Positions 17,167 to 25,157 of a stretch of DNA of 33,082 nt are shown here, in pieces; the first letter of the stretch is position 1, and every line of letters begins with the position of its first letter. The notes under the pieces are model-generated. The model was not told where the DNA came from. It saw only the letters and a program-made list of their open reading frames with translations, and did no database searches. Both the position numbers and the translations under genes were made by a program. This DNA comes from Candidatus Zixiibacteriota bacterium. Its GTDB lineage: Bacteria; Zixibacteria; MSB-5A5; WJJR01; JAJRUJ01. The stretch spans positions 1-33,082 of the forward strand of contig JAJRUJ010000045.1 in the NCBI GenBank assembly GCA_024277855.1, in the 5' to 3' direction.

Positions 17167-17194
17167 TGGTCATATCTGTCAGGGTAATCAACGA

Positions 17195-19117
17195 TTATCG
17201 ATAAATTTCATTAATATATTTCTTGGCCTCATTCCGGGTCAGAAATCCCGGTCGATGATCGAACACCTGCTCATATTCGGCCACTGCCTCGCGGCGCCGG
17301 CCCGCGCGATCATGGGCCTTGCCCGCGCCGAGATGAATCCGCGCGAGGTAAAATGGACGTTCCTCAAAAAACTCCGCCGCCCGATAATAAATCAATGCGG
17401 AGTCCGGTTCGTTTATCTCCGTGAGGATGTCGCCCATCCGCAACAAGTACCGGGGATTGTCGGGGAACTGGTCCAGCAGCCGGGCGGTTGCATTTTTCGC
17501 GACGGTCATCAATGTTGCGCCGTCTTCGGATTGATGAGTCAGACGGTCGCGCCGGGCCAGATGCAGCGATATTTCAATATAGATCGGCACCGATTCGCCG
17601 CGTCCCAGCCCCGTACGCCAGAGGGTCTCCGCCGAATCGGCCCGGCCATAATAGTCCATGATTTCGCCCATGCTTAAAAATGGGGCGGAGTAGGACGTGT
17701 CGAGTTCAGTTGCCCGGGTGAATAGGCCCCACGCTTCATCCAGCCGGCCGAGCACCACGGCAATATTACCGCAATATTGATAGTATGTCGCGTCATCCGG
17801 ATTGGCCTCAACCAGTTTCTTATACCAGGTGTATGCGTCGGCATAACGGCCCGCCGCATAATAGCCGCCCGCGAGTTCATGCCAGAGAGCAACGCTGACC
17901 GAATCGCCCAGATCGGCGGTCGCCAGTTCGAGGAATTTGATGTGTTCGTTTTCCCGGCGGATCGCCTGGGCGCGATGCGCATGAAAGATATATTCCGGGT
18001 AATGGAACTCACGTTTCCGCAGATAATCACGCCAGGTTCGTTCCCACTGCCGGAGAGTCCGACCGGTCACGGCCAGAAACGCCGGCTCCAGCGAAAGGTC
18101 GGTCGATCGCTGGTACAGGTCACGAAAATCATTGACCCCGATCGAATCGATCAACATATGCACAAACGACGATGCTTCGAAATAGGCCACCAGCGGATCG
18201 GCACGACGGAAATCACCTGAGCGCAGCAGGGACGTAAACGGCAGGAGCTTATTTTCTTTTAAGTACTCCTTGGCATAATAGTCCGAGAAATCCGTATACC
18301 CCGACACTCCCCAGGCCAGGAATCTCGGCGCAAATCCCCACCAGCGGTAAAATTTGAGCAGATTGGTGATCTGGGGGTCGATGCCGTTTTGTTCCTTGGT
18401 GTAGACGGCATATCCCGCCAACCGGCCCGGATCGATGGCGAAGCCCAATCCCGGCTCGAAATACTGGTTCTCGACCGCGCAGGGACAGGCGTAAAATTGA
18501 ACCTTGCCCGGATAGTCGAAGTTGAATTTCTCATGGACGACTTTATATTCGCGTTCAAGGAAATCACGGAGGAGGTTCCAGTGCGCATCGGCAAGCGCAT
18601 TCTTGACATAAGATAAATCGAAATAGGCGCTGGGGTCGTTGGGCCAGTTGGCCGGGTCGCCGACGGCATCGAGGCAAGCCCGTCCCACTTCGGCAAGTTG
18701 CGGCGTAACCAAGGCCCGGTAGTACGATTTGCCTTTGCCGGGAATCGAATCGATCACAATCGGCACACCCAACTCGACGGTGACCAACCCCGATTTTTGC
18801 TGCACATTGGTTCCCAGGGTGGCCAGGCGGTATTGAATTTGTGCCGTTGAGCTGTCGATTCCCAGCACCAGCAGGTTGATGCCGAAATTGCCCTGTATAC
18901 TATACACTTCGACGCCGACCGGCAGGTCGACCGAGCTGGAGTCGACCCAGCCCTCTACCGGGGGGTTGGCCGCCAGAAACTCCTTGACCCGAATAGTGGC
19001 CCTGATTCCCACTTCGGCCCGCAGCGGTGTTACAAATGTCATCGACAACAAAAGACTGGCGACGCTCAGCAATGCCGTACTGAACCATCGTCGCTCAAAA
19101 CTCGTCATAACGTTCAT
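17195..19117 (-). CDS. Secreted TPR protein with degenerate peptidase-MA domain
   Basis: A 640-residue exported protein. ATG 19117 is chosen because GGGAG lies nine bases upstream and because it gives a good signal peptide (SFERRW, a hydrophobic core, then LRA-EVG). Residues about 175-370 follow the plan of Peptidase_MA-like metallopeptidases: KVQFYACP, FAPRFLAWGVSGYTDFSD, a later FEASSFVHMLIDSIG helix, then RTLRQWERTWRDYLR. Where the family has HExxH, this protein reads ITNLLKFY, and no HExxH occurs anywhere in it. The C-terminal ~260 residues contain about five TPR-like helix pairs. It sits between endonuclease IV and the BatA-like gene in a minus-strand run. I infer a non-catalytic periplasmic scaffold. 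Confidence 0.8.
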   Translation of the reverse strand: MNVMTSFERRWFSTALLSVASLLLSMTFVTPLRAEVGIRATIRVKEFLAANPPVEGWVDSSSVDLPVGVEVYSIQGNFGINLLVLGIDSSTAQIQYRLATLGTNVQQKSGLVTVELGVPIVIDSIPGKGKSYYRALVTPQLAEVGRACLDAVGDPANWPNDPSAYFDLSYVKNALADAHWNLLRDFLEREYKVVHEKFNFDYPGKVQFYACPCAVENQYFEPGLGFAIDPGRLAGYAVYTKEQNGIDPQITNLLKFYRWWGFAPRFLAWGVSGYTDFSDYYAKEYLKENKLLPFTSLLRSGDFRRADPLVAYFEASSFVHMLIDSIGVNDFRDLYQRSTDLSLEPAFLAVTGRTLRQWERTWRDYLRKREFHYPEYIFHAHRAQAIRRENEHIKFLELATADLGDSVSVALWHELAGGYYAAGRYADAYTWYKKLVEANPDDATYYQYCGNIAVVLGRLDEAWGLFTRATELDTSYSAPFLSMGEIMDYYGRADSAETLWRTGLGRGESVPIYIEISLHLARRDRLTHQSEDGATLMTVAKNATARLLDQFPDNPRYLLRMGDILTEINEPDSALIYYRAAEFFEERPFYLARIHLGAGKAHDRAGRRREAVAEYEQVFDHRPGFLTRNEAKKYINEIYR

Positions 19118-19194
19118 CAACAGTGTCTCCCTGGACGTCTGTATTCTTTTACCGAGAATCATCCCGGATAATACCAACCAGGCGGCCCGATCTC

Positions 19195-20094
19195 TCACTT
19201 TTTTTTCGTTGTTCCCGCCAATTTCCGCAATAGCCGCAAATTGACCGGATCCATTTCCCGTTCACCCTTGAATTTCGGTGTCTCCAGGATTTTCGGTACC
19301 CGGGTGAACCGGCGGTCGCGCATGATGAAACCGAATGCGTCCCGGCCGATATGGCCGCTGCCGATATGTTCATGGCGGTCCTTATGCGAGGCAAATTCAC
19401 CTTTCGAGTCGTTAAAGTGCCAGACTTTCATCCGGTTAAGCCCGACAATTCGATCAAAATCAACCAGGACACTGCGATAACCCGACCGTGTCCGCATATC
19501 ATACCCGGCGGCGAAGATATGACAGGTATCCAGGCAGACCCCGATTCGGTCACTATCGTCGACCAATTCAATGATCGCCGCCAATTCCTCAAACGTTCCG
19601 CCGATGATCGACCCTGCGCCGGCGGTGGCCTCCAGGCAAATTATCGTTTTTCCCCGGGGATATTTACCGAACACCCGGTTAATCGCTTTGCCGATCTTTT
19701 CGATTCCGGCCTCGGTCCCCGACCCGGTATGGGCGCCCGGATGCATCACCAGATAATCGATTTTGAGCGTGTCACAGCGTTGATATTCGATCCCGAGCGC
19801 GCTAACCGATTTTTTCCACAGTGCGGGATTGGGCGAACCACAGTTAATCAAATACGAGGTATGCGATACCAGGGGCGCAATCTTAGTCCGCGCCGCTTCG
19901 TCCTGAAACTGTTCGACCTCTTTATCGGTCAGCGTCTTGGCCGCCCACTGGTTACTGGACTTATTAAAAAGCTGCACCGTGCGGCAACCCGCTTCCTCGC
20001 CGGCGAGAATCGCGTTAAAGACTCCTCCGGCAATTGACATATGCGCGCCGATCAGCGGTCCGGTTGTCCTTTTACGGATTGGGGTGGCGGGCAT
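19195..20094 (-). CDS. nfo: Endonuclease IV (AP endonuclease)
   Basis: A 299-residue zinc enzyme that cleaves DNA 5' to abasic sites in base-excision repair. The TIM-barrel landmarks and metal ligands are all visible: GAHMSIAGG at the start, LFNKSSNQW, SHTSYLINCGSP, VMHPGAHTGSG, CLEATAGAG, GVCLDTCHIFAAGYD, HFNDSKGEFASHKDRHEHIG and ILETPK near the end. The length is close to the usual 280-300. The start is 14 bases after the DUF58 stop and its ribosome site is weak, so it is probably translated as part of the DUF58 transcript. DNA repair inside a DUF58/BatA operon is unexpected and may be a chance grouping. Confidence 0.97.
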   Translation of the reverse strand: MPATPIRKRTTGPLIGAHMSIAGGVFNAILAGEEAGCRTVQLFNKSSNQWAAKTLTDKEVEQFQDEAARTKIAPLVSHTSYLINCGSPNPALWKKSVSALGIEYQRCDTLKIDYLVMHPGAHTGSGTEAGIEKIGKAINRVFGKYPRGKTIICLEATAGAGSIIGGTFEELAAIIELVDDSDRIGVCLDTCHIFAAGYDMRTRSGYRSVLVDFDRIVGLNRMKVWHFNDSKGEFASHKDRHEHIGSGHIGRDAFGFIMRDRRFTRVPKILETPKFKGEREMDPVNLRLLRKLAGTTKKK

Positions 20095-20108
20095 AGCGTC
20101 AGGATGAA

Positions 20109-21014
20109 TTAAAACAAACGTGAACGTTTGGCCAGATAGGCGACCAGGGCCAAATCATACGATTGGCTCGTATCCAGGACGACATAATCGATCAGCGATT
20201 GTCGGCACTCGCGGGCGTAACGCTCGATAAACCCGGCGACAGATTTCTGATACTCGGCTTTGATCTGCCAGGGAATAGTCGAAAGCTCCTCGCCGGTTTC
20301 CATATCTTTAAAAATAGACTCACTGGGAAAAGTGAAATGTCGTTCATACGGATCGAGAATATGAAAGACAATGACCTCATGGTTCCGATGGCGGAAATGC
20401 TTCAGCCCGGCCAGGACTTTGGTCGGATCGTCGAGCAAATCGGAAAGCACAATAATCAACCCGCGGCGTTTGATCCGTTCGGCCATCTCGTGCAGCGCGC
20501 GGGGCACATCGGTTTTTTCCGTCGTCTCCAATGTTTCCAGGGCGGTCAGGATCGCGTGCAGGTGTCCGGAGGTCGATTTCGGCGGGATATACCGACGGAT
20601 TTGCTCATCAAAGGCCACCAGTCCGGCGGCGTCGCGTTGCTTGAGCATCATAAACGAGAGGGCGGCCGCCAGATATGAGGCGTAGTCGGCCTTACTGACC
20701 CCTCCCGAGGTGAATTTCATCGACGCCGAGGTGTCCAGCAGAAGATACCCTTTCAGATTGGTTTCCTCTTCAAACTGCTTGACATAATAGCGGTCGGACT
20801 TGGCAAAGACCTTCCAGTCGATATTACGAATTGGGTCGCCGGGCATATACTGGCGATGTTCGGCGAACTCCACCGAAAAGCCATGATAGGGCGATTTATG
20901 CATCCCGGTGATAAACCCTTCCACCACCAGCCGCGCACGCAGTTCCATCGTCTTGAGCCGGGAGATCACTTCCGGATCGAGATATTTGCGATACGTTTCA
21001 GTTGATTTCGCCAT
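20109..21014 (-). CDS. DUF58 domain protein (MoxR-associated, VWA-like)
   Basis: A 301-residue cytoplasmic protein of the DUF58 family. The DUF58 motif is clear at residues about 44-70 (FSVEFAEHRQYMPGDPIRNID, then WKVFAKSD). A VWA-like fold follows with LLDTSASM (MIDAS) and a VLSDLLDDP segment. DUF58 proteins usually work with a MoxR AAA+ ATPase and membrane VWA (Bat) proteins. The BatA-like gene lies 3 kb downstream in the same run, but no MoxR is in the window. ATG 21014 is preferred to the GTG two codons earlier because GAGGA lies about eight bases upstream. A gap of 24 bases separates it from the flavin reductase gene upstream. Confidence 0.92.
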   Translation of the reverse strand: MAKSTETYRKYLDPEVISRLKTMELRARLVVEGFITGMHKSPYHGFSVEFAEHRQYMPGDPIRNIDWKVFAKSDRYYVKQFEEETNLKGYLLLDTSASMKFTSGGVSKADYASYLAAALSFMMLKQRDAAGLVAFDEQIRRYIPPKSTSGHLHAILTALETLETTEKTDVPRALHEMAERIKRRGLIIVLSDLLDDPTKVLAGLKHFRHRNHEVIVFHILDPYERHFTFPSESIFKDMETGEELSTIPWQIKAEYQKSVAGFIERYARECRQSLIDYVVLDTSQSYDLALVAYLAKRSRLF

Positions 21015-21038
21015 TATCACTGTCCTCGGCCCCGACCT

Positions 21039-21545
21039 TTACTCGTTACGAAACACGCCGAGGATTTCTCCATAATAAATGTCATGATAATCGCCGCTGG
21101 CATAATATGTTTGCCGAACGTTATGCGGCAATCCATCCGGCACGACCGCGTTTTTGTGCACGGTGCGACATTCGTAATAGATCGGGCACTCTTTGATATG
21201 GCCGACATCGATCTTTTTGCCCGGTTCGAGGGTAAACTTGCACTCGGCGAACTTGTCCATTTCGCGACCCGATTTCGTCCCACAAACCATGACTTCGGCC
21301 GCTTGTTCCACCGTGGGGATGTTTACCGTAAATTCGGCATGTTTTTCTAATAGCGAATGGGTGAACCGACTGGGCCGCACATAGATAACGCAAATCGGCA
21401 TACCCCAGATGATCCCGATCGTGGCCCAGCCGATTGTCATCACATTGGGCCTTTGCACCCCGGCTACCAGTAATGCGCCCGGATCATTAAGCCGGGTCAG
21501 GGTCTCGGTGATTCCCTTAAACAAGTCAATATTTTCGATTTCCAT
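21039..21545 (-). CDS. Flavin reductase-like FMN-binding protein
   Basis: A 168-residue protein of the flavin reductase-like split-barrel family. Seen: PGALLVAGVQRPNVMTIGWATIGIIW, with the TIGW segment that contacts FMN in the family; VIYVRPSRFTHSLLEKHAEFTVNI; GTKSGREMDKFAE; a basic C-terminal stretch; and a final YYGEILGVFRNE strand. Such proteins reduce flavins or bind FMN in small oxidoreductases, and the substrate is unknown here. ATG 21545 is chosen because AGGGA lies seven to eight bases upstream. It is the first gene of the minus-strand run leading into DUF58 and is separated from the PDZ gene by a highly structured gap. Confidence 0.9.
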   Translation of the reverse strand: MEIENIDLFKGITETLTRLNDPGALLVAGVQRPNVMTIGWATIGIIWGMPICVIYVRPSRFTHSLLEKHAEFTVNIPTVEQAAEVMVCGTKSGREMDKFAECKFTLEPGKKIDVGHIKECPIYYECRTVHKNAVVPDGLPHNVRQTYYASGDYHDIYYGEILGVFRNE

Positions 21546-21644
21546 TAATGTTCCCTTCCGGGACTGCCGCCCGGGTGTGATTCTCACTGCCCAGGGTCAC
21601 AAAGGAGTTAATGCCATTGTGGCCTCAGTTAACTAAGCAGTGTA

Positions 21645-21755
21645 CCGAAAGACCTTCGGACAGTCAAGCCGGGGAGTGACCCGGTAACACAATACGGACC
21701 AGGATTTTCCTGGCCCGTATTGATTTGCTGTCCGGCCGCCGCCGTCCTGCGGCCG
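21645..21755 (-). ncRNA. Cluster of four tandem stem-loops downstream of the PDZ gene
   Basis: Four inverted repeats lie within 111 bases of the 238-base gap. From the PDZ side on the minus strand they are: CGGCCGC 21755-21749 with GCGGCCG 21739-21733; a 15-bp stem 21722-21708 with 21704-21690, fully paired on minus-strand RNA thanks to one G-U, with an AAA loop; CCGGG with CCCGG at 21684-21670; and CCGAA with TTCGG at 21659-21645. The G-U pair is a mismatch on the plus strand, which argues for a minus-strand RNA. None is followed by a clear T-run. It may be a 3'-end structure of the PDZ mRNA or a structured leader of the flavin reductase gene. Confidence 0.45.
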
Positions 21756-21783
21756 ATTATTGTTTGTTTCCAGAGCGGATGGA

Positions 21784-22857
21784 TCAACCATCCCCCAGTT
21801 CTTTCTGTGTTTCCCTAAGTTCTTTTTTGACTTCGCGCAGGTCTTTGCGAAGCTCCTCAATCGCTTCGCGCAATTCCCGCTCGGCCCCTTCGCCAAGTTC
21901 TGCCGGGATATCCGTGTCATCCTTGTCAAACCAGGAATACCCACGGACGCGCGGTATGCGACGGCTTTCACGAATGATGATCCGCTCGTCATCCTCTGGA
22001 AAGGCCCAATCTTCATTGTCTTCAAGTGTCACGGTGACGTTTTTCTTTGTCCCCTTGCGTAGTACCGTCAACTCGACATTTTCGCCGCCATCCAGGTCAC
22101 CGATTTCGTCGAAGATATCCTCGGTTTCGTATACCTCATCGCCGCCGATCCCAATGATTACATCGCCGGCCCGCAGATCGGCTTTTTCAGCAGGACTATC
22201 CTTTAGAACCTTCTCGATTAAAACCCCCTTGCCGTCCTCCACGCCGAAATAGTCGCCCAGTTGCTTATTGAGGTCACTCATTTGGATGCCGATCCGGCCG
22301 CGCAGGCCAAAGCGGTACACATCGACGCCGGGAATCGAAAAGCGCCCGTCCGGCGGGGGTGGGATACGGGGCATATCGATCCGTGGCAGATGCCCTCGGG
22401 GTGTACCGAAAAACATCATGTTTTCGTCGTCATTACCAAAGTCGGCATCATCTTCTCTCTTGCCGATCGTCACGGTTAATTCCTGCGACTTGCCGTCCCG
22501 CAGGATATCCAGCTTGACCTCAGTGTCCGGCTTGCTCCGCCGAGTCATCCGGGTCAGCCGGCCGGTCGAGGTGACCGTCTTCCCGTCATACTTGACGATA
22601 ACATCGCCCTCTTCCAGTCCCGATTTCTCGGCCGGAGAATCTTTAACCACATCGCTGACAATCACGCCGTCATCGGTAGGCAGGTCCCAGGCCTCCTGTA
22701 AATCTTCGTCAATATTCTGGATGTAGATCCCCAGCCAGCCCTCTTCCGCAGATTCTTTCTTGTCCTTGTCCGCCATCGCGCTGCCGCCGAAGGCCAGCAA
22801 AAGGGCCATCATCCCGGCAAGTCCAATGACCCAGCAGCGATTCCATTTACCCGACAT
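21784..22857 (-). CDS. Secreted protein with two PDZ domains and no protease domain
   Basis: A 357-residue exported protein. The signal peptide ends near residue 29 (SAMA-DKD). PDZ1 (about 40-132) has GWLGIYIQ, DSPAEKSGLEEGDVIVKYDG and a closing ELTVTIGKRE. PDZ2 (about 188-276) has GRIGIQMSD, DSPAEKADLRAGDVIIGIGG and VTVTLED. The PDZs are linked by a Pro-rich segment, and the last 45 residues are a charged coiled coil (ELREAIEELRKDLREVKKEL). No trypsin-like Ser, His and Asp motifs precede the PDZs as they would in DegP/HtrA, so it is a binding or adaptor protein, probably periplasmic. GGAGGAAGG gives a very strong ribosome site. A possible ECF-type promoter at 22904-22929 suggests envelope-stress control. 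Confidence 0.88.
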   Translation of the reverse strand: MSGKWNRCWVIGLAGMMALLLAFGGSAMADKDKKESAEEGWLGIYIQNIDEDLQEAWDLPTDDGVIVSDVVKDSPAEKSGLEEGDVIVKYDGKTVTSTGRLTRMTRRSKPDTEVKLDILRDGKSQELTVTIGKREDDADFGNDDENMMFFGTPRGHLPRIDMPRIPPPPDGRFSIPGVDVYRFGLRGRIGIQMSDLNKQLGDYFGVEDGKGVLIEKVLKDSPAEKADLRAGDVIIGIGGDEVYETEDIFDEIGDLDGGENVELTVLRKGTKKNVTVTLEDNEDWAFPEDDERIIIRESRRIPRVRGYSWFDKDDTDIPAELGEGAERELREAIEELRKDLREVKKELRETQKELGDG

Positions 22858-22903
22858 TATCCTTCCTCCTTTGCCGAACTTATTACTCTCAGATATATTC
22901 TTT

Positions 22904-22929
22904 TACGAAACAGGGACGGACGGAGTTCC
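22904..22929 (-). promoter_or_regulatory. Possible ECF sigma factor promoter of the PDZ gene
   Basis: On the minus strand GGAAC (22929-22925) and CGTA (22907-22904) are separated by 17 bases, the layout of many ECF-sigma promoters (AAC-type -35, CGTA -10). It would give a leader of about 40 bases before ATG 22857. No sigma70-like pair of similar quality was found in the gap 22858-23096. Only nine bases are defined, so chance is possible. Confidence 0.35.
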
Positions 22930-23096
22930 TGAATTCTCTCGCCGAAGCGGCATAATTAACGGTTGTTAACATTCCGGCGACAGGTTGTTGCCTTGGCCGG
23001 CCTTGGTACCGGGCATACGGGGTTTTGCCTTGCTCGTCCGATAACAGAAAGCGTTATTGGTTTCAAAGACAGGAAAATTTCGGAGGAGGGTCCGCA

Positions 23097-23522
23097 ATGA
23101 AATATGAAATGAAGCGTGTTGGTATCTTTTCGGTTATCAAGATTTCGTTCATCCTTGGCGGCGCCGGGGGATTTCTGGCCGGCTTGATTGTCGCGATGTT
23201 GATGGCCTTTTTTGCTTCAGTTATTTCGCAGATGGGTATGCCCGGGGGCATGGGCGAATTTGACGGCATGGCCTCGGGAATGGGTTTTGCAATGGTCATC
23301 ATTCTCCCGTTGATGTACGGCTTCTTTGGCGCCGTCGGCGGAGCCATCTATGGGGCCATCGGGGGCGGCCTCTACAACCTGTCGGCTAAACTCATCGGCG
23401 GACTGGAATGGGAAATGGTCCCGGTCGGTGATGCTACGGTATCTCCATCGGTGCCCCCGGCCACGCCACCCGAGGCTCCTCCGGAACCACCGAAACGGAT
23501 ACCGCCTTCGATGTATGAATAG
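23097..23522 (+). CDS. DUF3566-like membrane protein
   Basis: A 141-residue membrane protein. The start MKRVGIFSVIKISFILG followed by GFLAGLIVAML fits the DUF3566 pattern, an N-terminal strand running into a first helix. A second helix near residues 60-80 contains Gly-rich GFFGAVGGAIYGAIGGGLYN. The tail is Pro-rich (VSPSVPPATPPEAPPEPPK) and probably disordered. The family's function is unknown. ATG 23097 is chosen because GGAGGAGGG lies upstream; an in-frame ATG at 23025 would add 24 non-conserved residues. It is divergent from the PDZ gene and convergent with the unknown gene at 23584. Confidence 0.78.
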   Translation: MKYEMKRVGIFSVIKISFILGGAGGFLAGLIVAMLMAFFASVISQMGMPGGMGEFDGMASGMGFAMVIILPLMYGFFGAVGGAIYGAIGGGLYNLSAKLIGGLEWEMVPVGDATVSPSVPPATPPEAPPEPPKRIPPSMYE

Positions 23523-23583
23523 CACCGCGGCGGATCAGGTAACTTTTCAAGGGGCAGGAGCAGGAGCAGTAGAGGCAGAGTGA

Positions 23584-24963
23584 TCAGGAGATGATCGCCA
23601 CCGTCGCGGCCTCGATTTCGTTGAAATACCGTCGACGGTTGAAAACAAATGTTCCCTTGCACTCGAGGATTTCCTGACGCAGCGCCAGTTTGACCGAATC
23701 GCTCGTCTCCGATTCAGTCCGGCGCAGGAGCAGACAGACAATCTCAAACAATTGAGCGGTGGTCAACAGGCAGATGCCGGCGGCCTCGGCGGTCTCGATT
23801 GCCTCGGCGGCAAACCACTCTTCCCGCAATGCCGGAGCCATCATATAATCGGCATTGGCGACCAAAATCCCTTTTGGCCTTTCACGCATCCGGCAGGCGT
23901 TGATTTTTTCAATAAACTCCACACACGTTTCCGCCGGCAATGGCCCCGTCGCCGTTCCTGCAACCTGACCGACGATATGCTTGACTTGCTTATCACGCAT
24001 ATACCATCCGAATTTTGCCCGCGCAATCTTCGGTGGCGGTTCGACAAAATAAAAACTCAGTAATTCCATCACGCGTCGGACCGGCGGCACCAACTCCTCC
24101 GGTGGCCGGTACAACAGGCCGCAAAATTCCTGACTCTGTTCGAGCGATTTGGTATGCGAGGCCCTGGCCCGGGTCAGGCGGGCGATCTCTTCATCAATTT
24201 GCGCAATGGACCGGCTGTTGGGGTCGGAGACGGTTAATTGATCGGTATACTGATCAGCCCAACCCGGCCGGTTCACGACCACCGGGCGTCCGCTTGACAA
24301 CTCTTCGAGTACGCCGACCAGTTTTCGCCCTTCGGCACGGTCGAGGAACCGGGGAATAAATACTATTTCACCGCCCTCGGCAAACGTCACCCGGGTAATA
24401 ATCGGTACCCCGCTGTGTCCGCTGGCGTGGGCCAGTTCAGTAACCGTCCCGTGAGAAATATTCGTGATACTCTGCCAGCTGTTGATCCGGACATTGGCAA
24501 ATGCCCGGGCAAATGGCCCCGCCTGATTGTGATATTCGATCGAGCGTTCGAGGATATAATTGACCGAATATTTTCCCAAAAATTCATTGAGCCAAAAAAA
24601 CGGCTCGACGACCGAGTCGGTAAAATGGCTGGTCCCGGCGATACTTTTCTTGCGGACCTGGATTATCGAATTCGGAAAATTGGCCCGTAAGACCAGTGTC
24701 CCGCCCGCGGCCAGAAATGTGTGGAGTTGTTTGATGACCGGTTTGACCAGGCCCAGGTAGCGCCGCAGGTCGTTTTCCACGACGGGGATAAATTCTTTGA
24801 TCCAGATTTCTTTGGTGTTGCGGCGCAACGAGTTTTTGACGGCGAAATTCAGCGGGTCCAAGAATACGTATTTGAAACCATGGAGGTCGGTCACCTCCGA
24901 TAAATCAACGGCAGGAAAATCGCCCGAACCAGGTCCCCAATGACAAAACAACGCGTTGGACAT
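23584..24963 (-). CDS. Uncharacterised protein with Rossmann-like and degenerate PD-(D/E)XK-like regions
   Basis: I do not recognise a named family for this 459-residue cytoplasmic protein. Residues 1-235 are alpha/beta with a KQLHTFLAAGGTLVLRA stretch typical of Rossmann or GATase-like folds. Residues about 250-282 form a coiled coil. Residues about 282-410 follow the plan of a widespread nuclease-like domain: FCGLLY then LVPPVRRVMELLSF, then strands, KGILVAN (364-370) and CLLTTAQLFEIV (398-409). In the family as I recall it, the middle strand carries an E-V-K-G core; here it reads GQVAG (332-336), so Glu and Lys are lost, and I see no obvious catalytic Asp before it. A ribosome site GGGAG precedes ATG 24963. 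It may be a non-catalytic DNA- or ligand-binding protein. Confidence 0.75.
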   Translation of the reverse strand: MSNALFCHWGPGSGDFPAVDLSEVTDLHGFKYVFLDPLNFAVKNSLRRNTKEIWIKEFIPVVENDLRRYLGLVKPVIKQLHTFLAAGGTLVLRANFPNSIIQVRKKSIAGTSHFTDSVVEPFFWLNEFLGKYSVNYILERSIEYHNQAGPFARAFANVRINSWQSITNISHGTVTELAHASGHSGVPIITRVTFAEGGEIVFIPRFLDRAEGRKLVGVLEELSSGRPVVVNRPGWADQYTDQLTVSDPNSRSIAQIDEEIARLTRARASHTKSLEQSQEFCGLLYRPPEELVPPVRRVMELLSFYFVEPPPKIARAKFGWYMRDKQVKHIVGQVAGTATGPLPAETCVEFIEKINACRMRERPKGILVANADYMMAPALREEWFAAEAIETAEAAGICLLTTAQLFEIVCLLLRRTESETSDSVKLALRQEILECKGTFVFNRRRYFNEIEAATVAIIS

Positions 24964-25085
24964 GCACTCTCGCTCCCTGACGCGGCGATCAGAAAAACTG
25001 CGGATGACGCCATTCTCCAGGTGTCTGTTACTTTTATAGATCGGCAGATGACGACAAATGTATATCCAATCGGGTTAAAACAATT

Positions 25086-25105
25086 GCCGCAAATCGTTTT
25101 GCGGC
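25086..25105. repeat. Palindrome in the divergent gap upstream of glnS
   Basis: GCCGCAAA and TTTGCGGC form 8-bp arms around TCGT. It lies 141 bases before the glnS ATG and 123 bases before the ATG of the uncharacterised gene, in the middle of their divergent promoter region. It could serve as an operator for either gene. Confidence 0.35.
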
Positions 25106-25157
25106 CTTGCCAGCAGCCAACCGGGAGCATAAATTCCCCCGTACTGTGGTAGAAACG

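Noticed and set aside
15043-21545. Possibility that the DUF58/nfo/BatA run is an anti-phage defence island
   Set aside because: nfo is a standard repair enzyme and DUF58/BatA are envelope-type genes. No restriction, helicase, toxin or mobile-element signature accompanies them.
21690-21722. 15-bp hairpin as a simple Rho-independent terminator
   Set aside because: No T-run follows on either strand; kept as part of a structured RNA region instead.
23552-23575. Short GGAGCA-like tandem repeat between convergent genes
   Set aside because: Only two to three imperfect units; probably chance in a G-rich stretch.
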